Position numbers and translations under genes: made by a program
Assembly: GCA_013698435.1 (NCBI GenBank)
Contig: JACCVA010000481.1
Coordinates: forward strand, 1 to 6,763
Direction: 5' to 3'
Length of the DNA: 6,763 bases
Source of the DNA: Nocardioidaceae bacterium
Lineage (GTDB): Bacteria > Actinomycetota > Actinomycetes > Propionibacteriales > Nocardioidaceae
Notes under the pieces: generated by a model
What the model was told of the DNA's origin: nothing
The model's database searches: none
The model's input: the letters and a program-made list of their open reading frames with translations, nothing else
Shown here: positions 1 to 6,763 of the stretch, piece after piece
How the letters are laid out: the number at the start of each line of letters is the position of its first letter
How positions within the stretch are numbered: the stretch's first letter is position 1

Positions 1-1218
1 GTGGCCGAGACCGTCGGACGCGACGTCGCGTTCGGTCTGGAAAACGCTCGCGTGCCGCGGTCCGAGATCTGGCCTCGGGTCGATGCCGCCCTGGCGGCAG
101 CCCGGTTCCCCTACGCCGCGAGTCACCTCACCCGTGCGTTGTCGGGTGGCGAGACTCAGCGGCTGGTGCTGGCCGGCAACCTCGTGCTCGACAACCGCTT
201 GTTGTTGCTCGACGAACCCACGTCGATGCTCGATGCCGAGGCGGCGGCAAGCGTGCGCAACGCGATCCAGCACGAGGTCCTTCGTCGCGGGTGCACGACG
301 GTGGCCGTCGAGCACCAGCTGGAGCCGTGGCTCGACTTCGTAGACCGACTGGTGGTGCTCGGCCCCCACGGTGAGATCGTCGCCGACGGTACGCCGGCGC
401 AGGTGCTTGCCGACCATGCTGATGCGCTGGCGGCCCAAGGCGTGTGGCTGCCCGGCCTGCCTGCACCCGCTCTCCTGCCGGTCGACGCGGCTCTCGTCTC
501 ACCATGGGAGGACGGTCCCCAGCGGCTTGTCACGGCGACCGGTGTAGGCGTGGAGCTCCGCGCCGGACTGGCTGACCGTCGTGCGCCGCCTACCGTGGCG
601 CTGGCAGACGTCGATGCCGAGCTGCGCAGCGGCCGGGCGCTGGCGGTGACCGGTCCGAGTGGTGCCGGCAAGTCGACGTTGGTGTCGGTGCTGGCGGGGC
701 TGTCGCGACCGACGAGCGGCGCGGTCGAGGCGGACCCGCGGCTGGCAACACGGCAAGGCACCTACCCGTGGCGCTGGCGGTCGCGTGATCTCACTGCCCG
801 GCTGGCGTGGGCTCCCCAGACCCCCGAGCACGGCGTCGTGACGGCGAGCGTGCGCGACGAGGTGCTCGCGTCGGCGCGGGCGTGTGGGCGTGAGGCCGGG
901 CGAGCGGAGGCGCGCGCAGACGGTCTGCTCGAGACGCTCGGGCTCGGTCACCTGCGTGGGGTGAGCCCCTACCACCTGTCGGGCGGTGAACAGCGACGAC
1001 TGATGGTCGCCGCGGCGCTTGGCCACGGCCCGCACGGCCTGCTGCTTGATGAGCCGACGGTCGGGCAGGACCGCCATACCTGGGCAGCGGTCCTCGGCGC
1101 CATCTCGGCTGCCCGAACGGCCGGGGCGGGCGTGGCTGTGAGCACGCACGACCTGCTGGCGGCGAAGGTCCTGGCGGACGACCAGCTCCAGCTGTCCGGC
1201 GGGCGGACCGTGCGATGA
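1..1218 (+). CDS. ecfA: ECF transporter ATP-binding protein, two fused ATPase domains (5' partial)
   Basis: This is the cytoplasmic ATPase of an energy-coupling factor importer, with two ABC nucleotide-binding domains in one chain standing in for EcfA1 and EcfA2. Numbering is from the first visible codon. Domain 1 shows the signature LSGGE (48-52), Walker B LLLLDE (67-72), a D-loop ending in LD and the switch His105. Domain 2 is complete: Walker A GPSGAGKST (218-226), Q-loop Gln273, signature LSGGE (326-330), Walker B LLLDE (347-351) with the D-loop variant GQD, and His383. Domain 1 has no Walker A or Q-loop, and the visible part begins at the TV..DVAFG segment that normally follows the Q-loop. 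The gene therefore starts upstream, and the GTG at base 1 is not its start; roughly 80-100 residues are missing. The stop overlaps the ecfT start, as expected for subunits of one complex. The double-ATPase layout resembles the YkoD type (thiamine or its pyrimidine precursor), but the substrate cannot be told without the S component. Confidence 0.93.
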   Translation: MAETVGRDVAFGLENARVPRSEIWPRVDAALAAARFPYAASHLTRALSGGETQRLVLAGNLVLDNRLLLLDEPTSMLDAEAAASVRNAIQHEVLRRGCTTVAVEHQLEPWLDFVDRLVVLGPHGEIVADGTPAQVLADHADALAAQGVWLPGLPAPALLPVDAALVSPWEDGPQRLVTATGVGVELRAGLADRRAPPTVALADVDAELRSGRALAVTGPSGAGKSTLVSVLAGLSRPTSGAVEADPRLATRQGTYPWRWRSRDLTARLAWAPQTPEHGVVTASVRDEVLASARACGREAGRAEARADGLLETLGLGHLRGVSPYHLSGGEQRRLMVAAALGHGPHGLLLDEPTVGQDRHTWAAVLGAISAARTAGAGVAVSTHDLLAAKVLADDQLQLSGGRTVR

Positions 1219-1916
1219 CCGTCGGCTCCACCGGTGGGCTGCGATCCCCCGGCCCGTTGTCGCTGCTCGCTGCATGTCTGGTGCCCGTGGCCGGCGCGTT
1301 CGCGGTCGACTCGGCGCGCGAGGGTCTCGTCGGGCTGGTCGTGCAGGTCCTGGCCCTCGGCTGGCTGGTCCGTGACGTACGTGCCTCGGCAGTTCGAGCG
1401 TCCTTCGGCGTGATCGCCGCCGCAGGCGTCGCTGTCTCCACCTGGCTGTACGGCGGACGTAGCCTCGACGAGGCCGCCATGGCAGCGTCCAGAATCCTCT
1501 ACCTGGTGTTGCCCAGTGCGCTGCTCCTCCCGCTGTTGCGGCCGAGTCAGCTCGGCGACCATCTCGCCCAGCGGCTGCACTTGCCCGACCGCGGCGTCGT
1601 CGCGTGCGTCGCTGCGCTGCAGCGCCTGGAATCGTTCGGTGCTGACTGGCGCACGATCGAACAGGCGAGGCGGGCACGCGGACGCGGGCTCGACGGCGGC
1701 CCCTGGCGACGCCTCAAAGAGTCCGGCGCCCGCGCCTTTGCGCTGCTGGTGGTCTCGATGCGGCATACCGGGGCGATGGCGGTGGCGATGGACGCGCGCG
1801 GCTTCGCCTCCGCGACCGAACGCACCTGGGCGGAGCCTGCCCCATGGCGACCTGCGGACTCCCTCGTGCTGTGCATCGCCGCAGTCCTGGCCGTTCTGCC
1901 CTGGCTCCTACACTGA
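1215..1916 (+). CDS. ecfT: ECF transporter transmembrane coupling protein EcfT
   Basis: This 233-residue membrane protein couples ATP hydrolysis by the ATPase pair to movement of the substrate-binding S component. Hydrophobic segments are visible at about 13-31, 37-52, 63-79, 94-108 and 214-231. Between the fourth and the last lies the cytoplasmic helical domain with the two Ala-Arg-Gly coupling motifs that dock into the ATPases: ARRARG (151-156) and AMDARGF (191-197). The length fits the family (about 220-270). The start ATG lies inside ATGA, overlapping the stop of the ATPase gene by 4 bases, so translational coupling is likely. Only a loose purine-rich GGCGGGCGGA (1198-1207) precedes it. 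The N-terminus has a shortened SPGPLSLLA form of the NPLSKL-like segment common in this family. Family assignment is firm because of the two motifs and the partner gene; the imported substrate is unknown. Confidence 0.92.
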   Translation: MTVGSTGGLRSPGPLSLLAACLVPVAGAFAVDSAREGLVGLVVQVLALGWLVRDVRASAVRASFGVIAAAGVAVSTWLYGGRSLDEAAMAASRILYLVLPSALLLPLLRPSQLGDHLAQRLHLPDRGVVACVAALQRLESFGADWRTIEQARRARGRGLDGGPWRRLKESGARAFALLVVSMRHTGAMAVAMDARGFASATERTWAEPAPWRPADSLVLCIAAVLAVLPWLLH

Positions 1917-1984
1917 CCCGCAGAGCTGACGGGCCACCTCGATGCGGCCGCCGAGACGTCGTGCTAAGCAGCCCGATCGCAGAC

Positions 1985-1989
1985 AGGAG
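1985..1989 (+). promoter_or_regulatory. Ribosome binding site of the lipoprotein gene
   Basis: AGGAG stands 5 bases before the ATG at 1995, an ideal Shine-Dalgarno match and spacing. It fixes the start directly ahead of a signal peptide. The 78-base gap after ecfT (1917-1994) otherwise shows no convincing -10/-35 pair or hairpin, so it is unclear whether this gene is transcribed with ecfT or from its own promoter. Confidence 0.75.
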
Positions 1990-1994
1990 CAGGG

Positions 1995-2735
1995 ATGGCG
2001 AAGCGGCACCGGCTGGTCATGGGCGCTCTCGTGCTCGTGGTCCTCGGATGCTCCTCCCCGCCGGCTGCGCCGCCCGAGGAGCCGCAGCCGGAGCAGGTCC
2101 GGGCCGGGGACTGCTTCGCCGCCGGCTCAAACGACCCGGTGGACTGCAGCCAGAAACACGTCGCCCAAGCCGTGTACGTCGGCGAGGAACCACCGGGGAG
2201 CAACGCAGAGGCGCTCGCCTCCTGCCGCCGCGCCCAAGCCAAGTTCCTGGGGCAGGACTTCAACACCCGCCTCGACATCTTGCTCTGGGTCGCCCACGAC
2301 GAGTCGTCGTTTCGTTGTGACGTCGTCCTGCGCAAGTCGACGCAGGGCGGCTCGGGCCAGGTGCTCACCGGCTCGCTCGAGGGTGCGTTCCGCACGGGTG
2401 CCGCCATGGACCTCCGAGCCTGTCTGGGTGCGCCGTACGACCCCACAGCGGACCAGGCTTACGCGCCGTGCAGCGAGCCGCACGCCGCACAGGCGCTCAC
2501 CGTCGCTCCAGCGATCGGGACACTCGAAGAAGGGTTTCCCGCCGACATCGAAGAACGAGCCACCAACGCCTGCAACGCCACGGCCGCTGCCGCTGGCCAG
2601 CTCAAGGCTGGCCGGACGGTCTCTGCCTTCTACCCCGAGAGCGCCCGCGCGTGGGCCACAGGCGAGCGCACCGCTGAGTGCTGGATCGCAGCGAGTCGCG
2701 GCTCGCTTCCCGCGGTCACCTCGAAGGCGCGCTGA
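1995..2735 (+). CDS. Exported lipoprotein with two septum-formation-type cysteine modules
   Basis: This 246-residue protein is predicted to be anchored to the outer face of the membrane. A basic start (MAKRHR), a hydrophobic stretch (7-18) and a lipobox VLGC with lipidation at Cys19 form a type II signal peptide. A Pro/Glu-rich spacer (22-34) follows. The mature part holds eight further cysteines in two sets of four: Cys40, 51, 77, 108 and Cys143, 159, 193, 229. Each set begins with a (G/A)-C segment, then C-x3-H (CSQKH 51-55; CSEPH 159-163) followed by A-Q-A and a short hydrophobic strand, and ends with a cysteine in a final strand. This is the pattern of the actinobacterial 'septum formation' family (Pfam Septum_form, as I recall), here in tandem. 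Disulfide bonding outside the cell is inferred. The family name does not prove a role in division; no biochemical function can be assigned. It lies 78 bases after ecfT on the same strand, but a functional link with the transporter is not supported. Confidence 0.85.
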   Translation: MAKRHRLVMGALVLVVLGCSSPPAAPPEEPQPEQVRAGDCFAAGSNDPVDCSQKHVAQAVYVGEEPPGSNAEALASCRRAQAKFLGQDFNTRLDILLWVAHDESSFRCDVVLRKSTQGGSGQVLTGSLEGAFRTGAAMDLRACLGAPYDPTADQAYAPCSEPHAAQALTVAPAIGTLEEGFPADIEERATNACNATAAAAGQLKAGRTVSAFYPESARAWATGERTAECWIAASRGSLPAVTSKAR

Positions 2736-2740
2736 GCCGA

Positions 2741-2760
2741 CCTCGCAGCCTCCAGCGAGG
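2741..2760. terminator. Perfect 6-bp hairpin between convergent genes (possible terminator)
   Basis: CCTCGC (2741-2746) and GCGAGG (2755-2760) form a perfect 6-bp GC-rich stem around an 8-base loop, starting 5 bases after the lipoprotein stop codon. The position suits a terminator for the plus-strand genes. No T-run follows on either strand, so it is not a classical intrinsic terminator; hairpins without a U-tract have been proposed to end transcripts in actinobacteria. Confidence 0.35.
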
Positions 2761-2774
2761 CAGGTCACCCGACG

Positions 2775-2805
2775 CGGCTGACAACCGCACTGCCCGACTC
2801 AGCCG
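2775..2805. terminator. Inverted repeat spanning the mmsA stop codon (possible terminator)
   Basis: CGGCTGA (2775-2781) and TCAGCCG (2799-2805) are perfect 7-base inverted repeats separated by 17 bases. Read on the minus strand, the TGA at the end of the first arm is the mmsA stop codon. In the mmsA mRNA the stem would form as the ribosome leaves the message. No T-run follows on either strand and the loop is long, so the terminator function is tentative. Confidence 0.3.
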
Positions 2806-4283
2806 TGCGTCGGGAATCCCAGGTCGACCTGACTGGTCGCCGGGTCGGGCCAGCGGCTCGTGACGACCTTGGTCCGGGTGTAGAAGTGAATGCCCTCAGT
2901 TCCGTACATGTGGGAGTCGCCGAAGAGGCTGTCCTTCCAGCCACCGAAGGAGAAGTGCGCCACCGGCACTGGGATTGGCACGTTCACACCCACCATGCCG
3001 ACGTTGACGTCTTGCTCGAACTGACGGGCGGCGCCACCGTCACGGGTGAAGATCGCCGTACCGTTGCCGTACTGGTTCGCGTTGACGATCTCGATGGCCT
3101 CGTCCGCCGAGGGTGTGCGCACGACCGAGAGCACCGGACCGAAGATCTCGTCGCGGTAGACCTGCATGCTCGGCTGCACCTGGTCGACCAGGCTCACGCC
3201 GAGGAAGAAGCCCTTCTCCTCGAACTCCTGGTCCCGGCCGTCGACGAGGACGCTGGCGCCCTCACTCGCTGCGATGTCGAGGTACGACGCCACCTTGTCA
3301 CGGTGCGCCTGAGTGACCAGCGGTCCCATCTCGGACTCCGGCTCGGATCCCGGGCCCACGCGCAGCTTGGAGATGCGTGCGCTGATCGCGTCAACGAGCG
3401 GGTCAGCAACATCGCCCACGGCGACGACGACCGACACCGCCATGCAACGCTCGCCGGCAGAACCGTACGCCGCTGAGACAGCCGCATCTGCGGCCATGTC
3501 GATGTCGGCGTCCGGGAGTACGACCATGTGGTTCTTGGCGCCGCCGAGTGCTTGGATGCGCTTGCCCGCACGGGTGCCGCGTTCGTAGACGTGCCGGGCG
3601 ATCGGCGTGGAGCCGACGAAGCTCACGGCATCGACCCCGGGATGGTCGAGCAAGGCGTTGACCGCTTCGGCATCACCCTGGACCACGTTGAAGACGCCGT
3701 CCGGGAGACCCGCACGCTGCCAGAGATCGGCGATCAGGAGTGAAGCCGACGGGTCCTTCTCACTCGGCTTGAGGATGAAGGCGTTGCCGCATGCGATCGC
3801 GTTGGGGATCATCCACAACGGCACCATCACGGGGAAGTTGAACGGGGTGATGCCGGCTACGACCCCCAGCGGCTGCTTGACCTCGTGCACGTCGACCCCC
3901 GTCGAGACCTGCATCGAGTGCCCACCCTTGAGGAGCTGCGGAATACCGCAGGCAAACTCCACGCAGTCCAGGCCGCGCGCCACCTCGCCGGCAGCGTCGG
4001 ACAGCACCTTGCCGTGCTCGGCCGTGATGGCGGCGGCGAGCTCGTCTTGATGCTGGTGGACCAGCTGGCGGAAACCGAACAGGACCCGGCTCCGCTTGGC
4101 GAGGCTGGTGGTGCGCCAGCCGACGGACGCCTCGGTCGCCACCGTGACGGCCGCGTCGACCTCGGCGCGTGACGCGAGCGCCACCTCGCCGGTCTGCTCA
4201 CCGGTGGCGGGGTCGAAGACGGGAGACACCCGGGCGAAGTCTCCCGACGACTGCCCGGCGACGACGTGACCGATCCGTTTCAC
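2799..4283 (-). CDS. mmsA: CoA-acylating methylmalonate-semialdehyde dehydrogenase
   Basis: This 494-residue cytosolic ALDH-superfamily enzyme oxidises methylmalonate semialdehyde with NAD+ and CoA to propionyl-CoA and CO2; family members (MmsA/IolA) also turn malonate semialdehyde into acetyl-CoA. Visible features are the TPFNFP segment with Asn149, LKPSE (171-175) of the cofactor site, LGGAKNH (246-252), where the general-base Glu of ordinary ALDHs is absent as is typical of MMSDH, the nucleophile Cys280 in GERCMA, and DEIFGPV (378-384). The C-terminal SRWPD...DLGFPT block is also typical of MMSDH. Length matches the family (about 490-510). The reading frame is open upstream to 4613, but that stretch lies inside ppdK in another frame and lacks ALDH homology. 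GTG at 4283-4281 is chosen because AGGAG stands 5 bases before it and the protein then starts at the normal place. It overlaps the ppdK stop by 4 bases. The pathway served (valine, myo-inositol or beta-alanine) cannot be settled here. Confidence 0.94.
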   Translation of the reverse strand: MKRIGHVVAGQSSGDFARVSPVFDPATGEQTGEVALASRAEVDAAVTVATEASVGWRTTSLAKRSRVLFGFRQLVHQHQDELAAAITAEHGKVLSDAAGEVARGLDCVEFACGIPQLLKGGHSMQVSTGVDVHEVKQPLGVVAGITPFNFPVMVPLWMIPNAIACGNAFILKPSEKDPSASLLIADLWQRAGLPDGVFNVVQGDAEAVNALLDHPGVDAVSFVGSTPIARHVYERGTRAGKRIQALGGAKNHMVVLPDADIDMAADAAVSAAYGSAGERCMAVSVVVAVGDVADPLVDAISARISKLRVGPGSEPESEMGPLVTQAHRDKVASYLDIAASEGASVLVDGRDQEFEEKGFFLGVSLVDQVQPSMQVYRDEIFGPVLSVVRTPSADEAIEIVNANQYGNGTAIFTRDGGAARQFEQDVNVGMVGVNVPIPVPVAHFSFGGWKDSLFGDSHMYGTEGIHFYTRTKVVTSRWPDPATSQVDLGFPTHG

Positions 4284-6763
4284 TGCTTCTCCTGAGCGTG
4301 GGGGTTGCGTGCCGATGCCAAGGTGGCGCGGGCACACTCCAGTCGAGCGACCGGCACTCGGAACGGCGAACAGGACACATAGTCCAGCATGATCGTCTCG
4401 AAGAAGTGGATGGAGGCAGGGTCGCCACCATGCTCGCCACAGACACCGAGAACAAGGTTCGACTTGCTCTCCTTGCCCTCCCAGGCAGCCACCGACAAGA
4501 TCCGGCCCACGCCGGCGACGTCGAGCGTCTCGAAGGGGCTCACGTGGAAGATGCCCTCGTCGATGTAGTGCGGGAAGAACTCGGCCTCGACGTCGTCGCG
4601 GCTGAAACCCCACGTCGTCTGCGTCATGTCGTTGGTGCCGAACGAGAAGAAGTCCGCCTCCTTCGCGATCTCATGGGCGGTCATGGCCGCTCGGGGCAGC
4701 TCGATCATCGTCCCGATCAGGTAGCTGAGGTCCATGTCCACCTCCGCGGCTACCTCCTTGATCGTGGCCTCGGCCTGGGCACGGATGATCGCGAGCTCCT
4801 TGACGTCGCCGACAAGGGGCACCATGATCTCGGGCCGCGGGTCGAAGCCCTTCTTGCGCAGCTCAACAGCCGCCTCGGCGATCGCCCGAACCTGCAGCAG
4901 GAACAGCCCCGGGATGACGAGCCCGAGCCGCACGCCCCGCATCCCTAGCATCGGGTTCTGCTCGTCGTGACGCTGCACTTCCTTGAGCAGCTCAGCGGCA
5001 GCGTCATCGGGCTTGCCCAGCGCTTCGGCGACCGCGACCTTGACGGACAGGTCGGTGAGGTCCGGCAGGAACTCGTGCAGGGGCGGGTCGAGGAGCCGGA
5101 CCACGACCGGCAGTCCGTCCATGGCCTCGAAGATGGCCAGGAAGTCGTCGCGCTGCAGAGGAAGCAGCTGCTCGAGCGCCGCTTCTCGCTGCTCGTCGGT
5201 GTGCGCCAGCACCACCCGCTCCACCAGCTTGCGGCGGGATCCAAGAAACATGTGCTCCGTTCGGCAGAGTCCAATCCCCTCGGCGCCGAACTCCCGCGCA
5301 CGCTTGGCGTCATCCGCCGTGTCAGCGTTGGCCCGCACCCCCATCCTTCGGGTCGCGTCGGCGTGCTCCATGAGTGTCGTCACCGCACGCACCAGCTCGG
5401 CATGATCGGCTTCGGCACCGTCGTCGGCATTCGACCCGGCCACGTCCGCCGAGTCGTCGCTGCCTTGGGTGAGCAGCGCCTCCACGACGACACTGGGCAT
5501 GACGGGCACCTCGCCTCTGAACACCTCCCCCGTCGAGCCGTCGATCGACAGCACGTCACCTTCTTGCACGTGCACGCCGTCCGGCGTACGAAAGTCCTTC
5601 TTGCGGGGATCGACACGCAGCGTCTCGACGCCCACCACGCAGGTGCGGCCCATGCCACGCGCGACCACCGCGGCGTGCGACGTCTTGCCTCCGCGGCTGG
5701 TGACCACGCCCTTGGCGGCGATCATGCCGCTCAAGTCGTCGGGGTTGGTCTCGCGCCGGACGAGGATCACGTCCTCACCCTCCGCGGCCCAGGCGACGGC
5801 CGTGGCGGAGTCGAAGGCAGCCTTCCCGACGGCGGCCCCTGGGCTGGCGGCCATCCCCTTCGCAAACGGCTCGAGATCTCCAGACTTGTCGAACTGCGGA
5901 AACATCAGGTTCGCCAGCTGGTCACCGGTCACCCGACGCAGCGCTTCGTCCTTGTCGATCATGCCGTCGTCGAGGAGCTGCACGGCGATCCGAAAGGCAG
6001 CCGCTGCCGTCCGCTTGCCGACCCTGGTCTGAAGCATCCAGAGCTTCCCCCGCTCGACGGTGAACTCGATGTCGCACATGTCCTGGTAGTGCCGCTCCAG
6101 CGTCTCCATGATCTGCAGCAGCTCGTCGTACGACTTCTGGTCGCGCTCCCCCAGCGCGGTGAGCGGCAGCGTGTTGCGGATTCCGGCGACGACGTCCTCG
6201 CCCTGCGCGTTCGGCAGGTAATCGCCGTACACCCCCTGGTGTCCGGAGGCCGGGTCGCGGGTGAAGCAGACGCCGGTGCCGGAGTCGTCGCCCAAGTTGC
6301 CGAACACCATCGCGCAGACGTTGACAGCGGTACCGAGGTCGTCGGGAATCTGCTCGCGACGGCGGTAGATCTTGGCGCGGTCGGTGTTCCACGACGAGAA
6401 GACGGCCAGCACCGCGAGATCGAGCTGCTCCCGCGGATCCTGCGGGAACTCGCGGTCCGCGTGCTCGGCAATCATCGACTTGTACGTCGAGACGAGCTGC
6501 TGGAGGTCCTCCACCTCGAGGTCGAGATCGCTCTCGATCGAGCGGTTGGCCTTGGCCTCGTCGAGCGCCTTGTCGAACAGACCGCGCTCGACGCCGAGGA
6601 CCGTCGTACCGAACATCGACAGCAGCCGCCGGTAGGAGTCCCAGGCGAAGCGCTCGCTCCCCGAGATCTTGGCGAGTCCTTCGACCGACTCGTCGTTGAG
6701 CCCGACGTTGAGGACCGTCTCCATCATCCCCGGCATGGAGAACTTCGCCCCCGAGCGCACCGA
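4280..6763 (-). CDS. ppdK: Pyruvate, phosphate dikinase (5' partial)
   Basis: PPDK reversibly converts pyruvate, ATP and phosphate into PEP, AMP and PPi; it can serve gluconeogenesis or PPi-linked glycolysis. Numbering is from the GTG at 6760. The frame runs off the right edge: the SVRSGAKFSMPGMM block sits near residue 90 of full-length PPDK, so about 91 residues are missing. The ATP-grasp domain (to ~250) shows FGNLGDDSGTG (153-163), Asp230, Glu232, Gln244 and Arg246. The swivelling phosphohistidine domain (~300-420) has GGKTSHAA (357-364) with catalytic His362 and Thr360, the position that PDRP-type regulators phosphorylate in other PPDKs. The PEP/pyruvate barrel (~455-815) has CRTEHMF (499-505), Arg555 in RLLDPPLHEF, Glu687 in GTMIELPR, GTNDMTQ (708-714) and catalytic Cys774 in GVCGEHGG. 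All key residues in the visible part are present, so it should be active. An Asp/Ala/Ser-rich stretch (433-452) lies between swivel and barrel. The stop overlaps the mmsA start. Confidence 0.96.
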   Translation of the reverse strand, partial: SVRSGAKFSMPGMMETVLNVGLNDESVEGLAKISGSERFAWDSYRRLLSMFGTTVLGVERGLFDKALDEAKANRSIESDLDLEVEDLQQLVSTYKSMIAEHADREFPQDPREQLDLAVLAVFSSWNTDRAKIYRRREQIPDDLGTAVNVCAMVFGNLGDDSGTGVCFTRDPASGHQGVYGDYLPNAQGEDVVAGIRNTLPLTALGERDQKSYDELLQIMETLERHYQDMCDIEFTVERGKLWMLQTRVGKRTAAAAFRIAVQLLDDGMIDKDEALRRVTGDQLANLMFPQFDKSGDLEPFAKGMAASPGAAVGKAAFDSATAVAWAAEGEDVILVRRETNPDDLSGMIAAKGVVTSRGGKTSHAAVVARGMGRTCVVGVETLRVDPRKKDFRTPDGVHVQEGDVLSIDGSTGEVFRGEVPVMPSVVVEALLTQGSDDSADVAGSNADDGAEADHAELVRAVTTLMEHADATRRMGVRANADTADDAKRAREFGAEGIGLCRTEHMFLGSRRKLVERVVLAHTDEQREAALEQLLPLQRDDFLAIFEAMDGLPVVVRLLDPPLHEFLPDLTDLSVKVAVAEALGKPDDAAAELLKEVQRHDEQNPMLGMRGVRLGLVIPGLFLLQVRAIAEAAVELRKKGFDPRPEIMVPLVGDVKELAIIRAQAEATIKEVAAEVDMDLSYLIGTMIELPRAAMTAHEIAKEADFFSFGTNDMTQTTWGFSRDDVEAEFFPHYIDEGIFHVSPFETLDVAGVGRILSVAAWEGKESKSNLVLGVCGEHGGDPASIHFFETIMLDYVSCSPFRVPVARLECARATLASARNPHAQEKQ
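4289..4293 (-). promoter_or_regulatory. Ribosome binding site of mmsA, inside the end of ppdK
   Basis: Read on the minus strand, AGGAG (4293-4289) lies 5 bases before the GTG start of mmsA and within the last codons of ppdK, where it helps encode the ...AQEKQ end. It decides the mmsA start over the longer open frame. With the GTGA overlap, it suits both re-initiation by ribosomes finishing ppdK and independent loading. Confidence 0.75.

Noticed and set aside
1..3. GTG at base 1 as the true start of the ATPase gene
   Set aside because: A protein starting here would lack the Walker A and Q-loop of its first ATPase domain; the frame simply enters from outside the window.
499..1677. Long minus-strand open frame (392 residues) opposite the ECF genes
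   Set aside because: Arg/Pro-rich, low-complexity translation typical of the reverse strand of high-GC coding DNA; the plus-strand genes have all the family motifs.
1917..1994. Possible hairpin or promoter between ecfT and the lipoprotein gene
   Set aside because: Only a 4-bp GGCC...GGCC pairing is visible and no clear -10/-35 boxes; not above chance in such GC-rich DNA.
2127..2768. Minus-strand open frame opposite the lipoprotein gene
   Set aside because: No signal or motif; the plus-strand frame has a ribosome binding site, lipobox and repeated cysteine pattern.
4284..4613. A 110-residue N-terminal extension of mmsA, giving a 604-residue protein
   Set aside because: The extension is read in another frame inside ppdK, is Arg-rich without ALDH similarity, and the GTG at 4283 has a perfect ribosome binding site and gives the normal family length.
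4169..4948. Plus-strand open frame of 259 residues opposite mmsA/ppdK
   Set aside because: It spans the junction of two well-supported minus-strand genes and shows no recognisable domain; a GC-driven shadow.

Overview
The window is high-GC, densely coded DNA of actinobacterial character. The pointers are strong G/C bias at third codon positions, a lipoprotein of the 'septum formation' type that is common in Actinomycetota, and PpdK and MmsA sequences of the kind found in that phylum. A Nocardioides-like or other Propionibacteriales host is possible, but that is only an impression. Both ends of the window cut through genes.

Plus strand, left part: the 3' portion of a fused double-ATPase gene of an energy-coupling factor (ECF) vitamin or metal importer is followed, with a 4-base ATGA overlap, by its EcfT transmembrane coupling subunit. 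Together they form the energising module of an ECF transporter. The substrate-binding S component is not in the window and probably lies upstream. After a 78-base gap comes a gene for an exported lipoprotein built from two copies of a four-cysteine 'septum formation' module.

Minus strand, right part: a nearly complete pyruvate, phosphate dikinase gene (ppdK, missing its N-terminal ~91 residues beyond the right edge) runs leftwards. It overlaps by 4 bases (GTGA) the start of a CoA-acylating methylmalonate-semialdehyde dehydrogenase gene (mmsA). The two are almost certainly co-transcribed and translationally coupled. MmsA makes propionyl-CoA or acetyl-CoA from semialdehydes of valine, inositol or beta-alanine breakdown. 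PpdK interconverts pyruvate and phosphoenolpyruvate, so the pair could link breakdown of such carbon sources to gluconeogenesis; that link is inferred.

The two gene blocks converge at about 2735-2799. This 63-base gap holds two perfect inverted repeats, one of which includes the mmsA stop codon. I see no RNA genes, mobile elements, CRISPR arrays or phage genes, and no stretch over 300 bases without a gene. No clearly new system is visible. The most worthwhile leads are the ppdK-mmsA coupling and the duplicated cysteine module of the lipoprotein.
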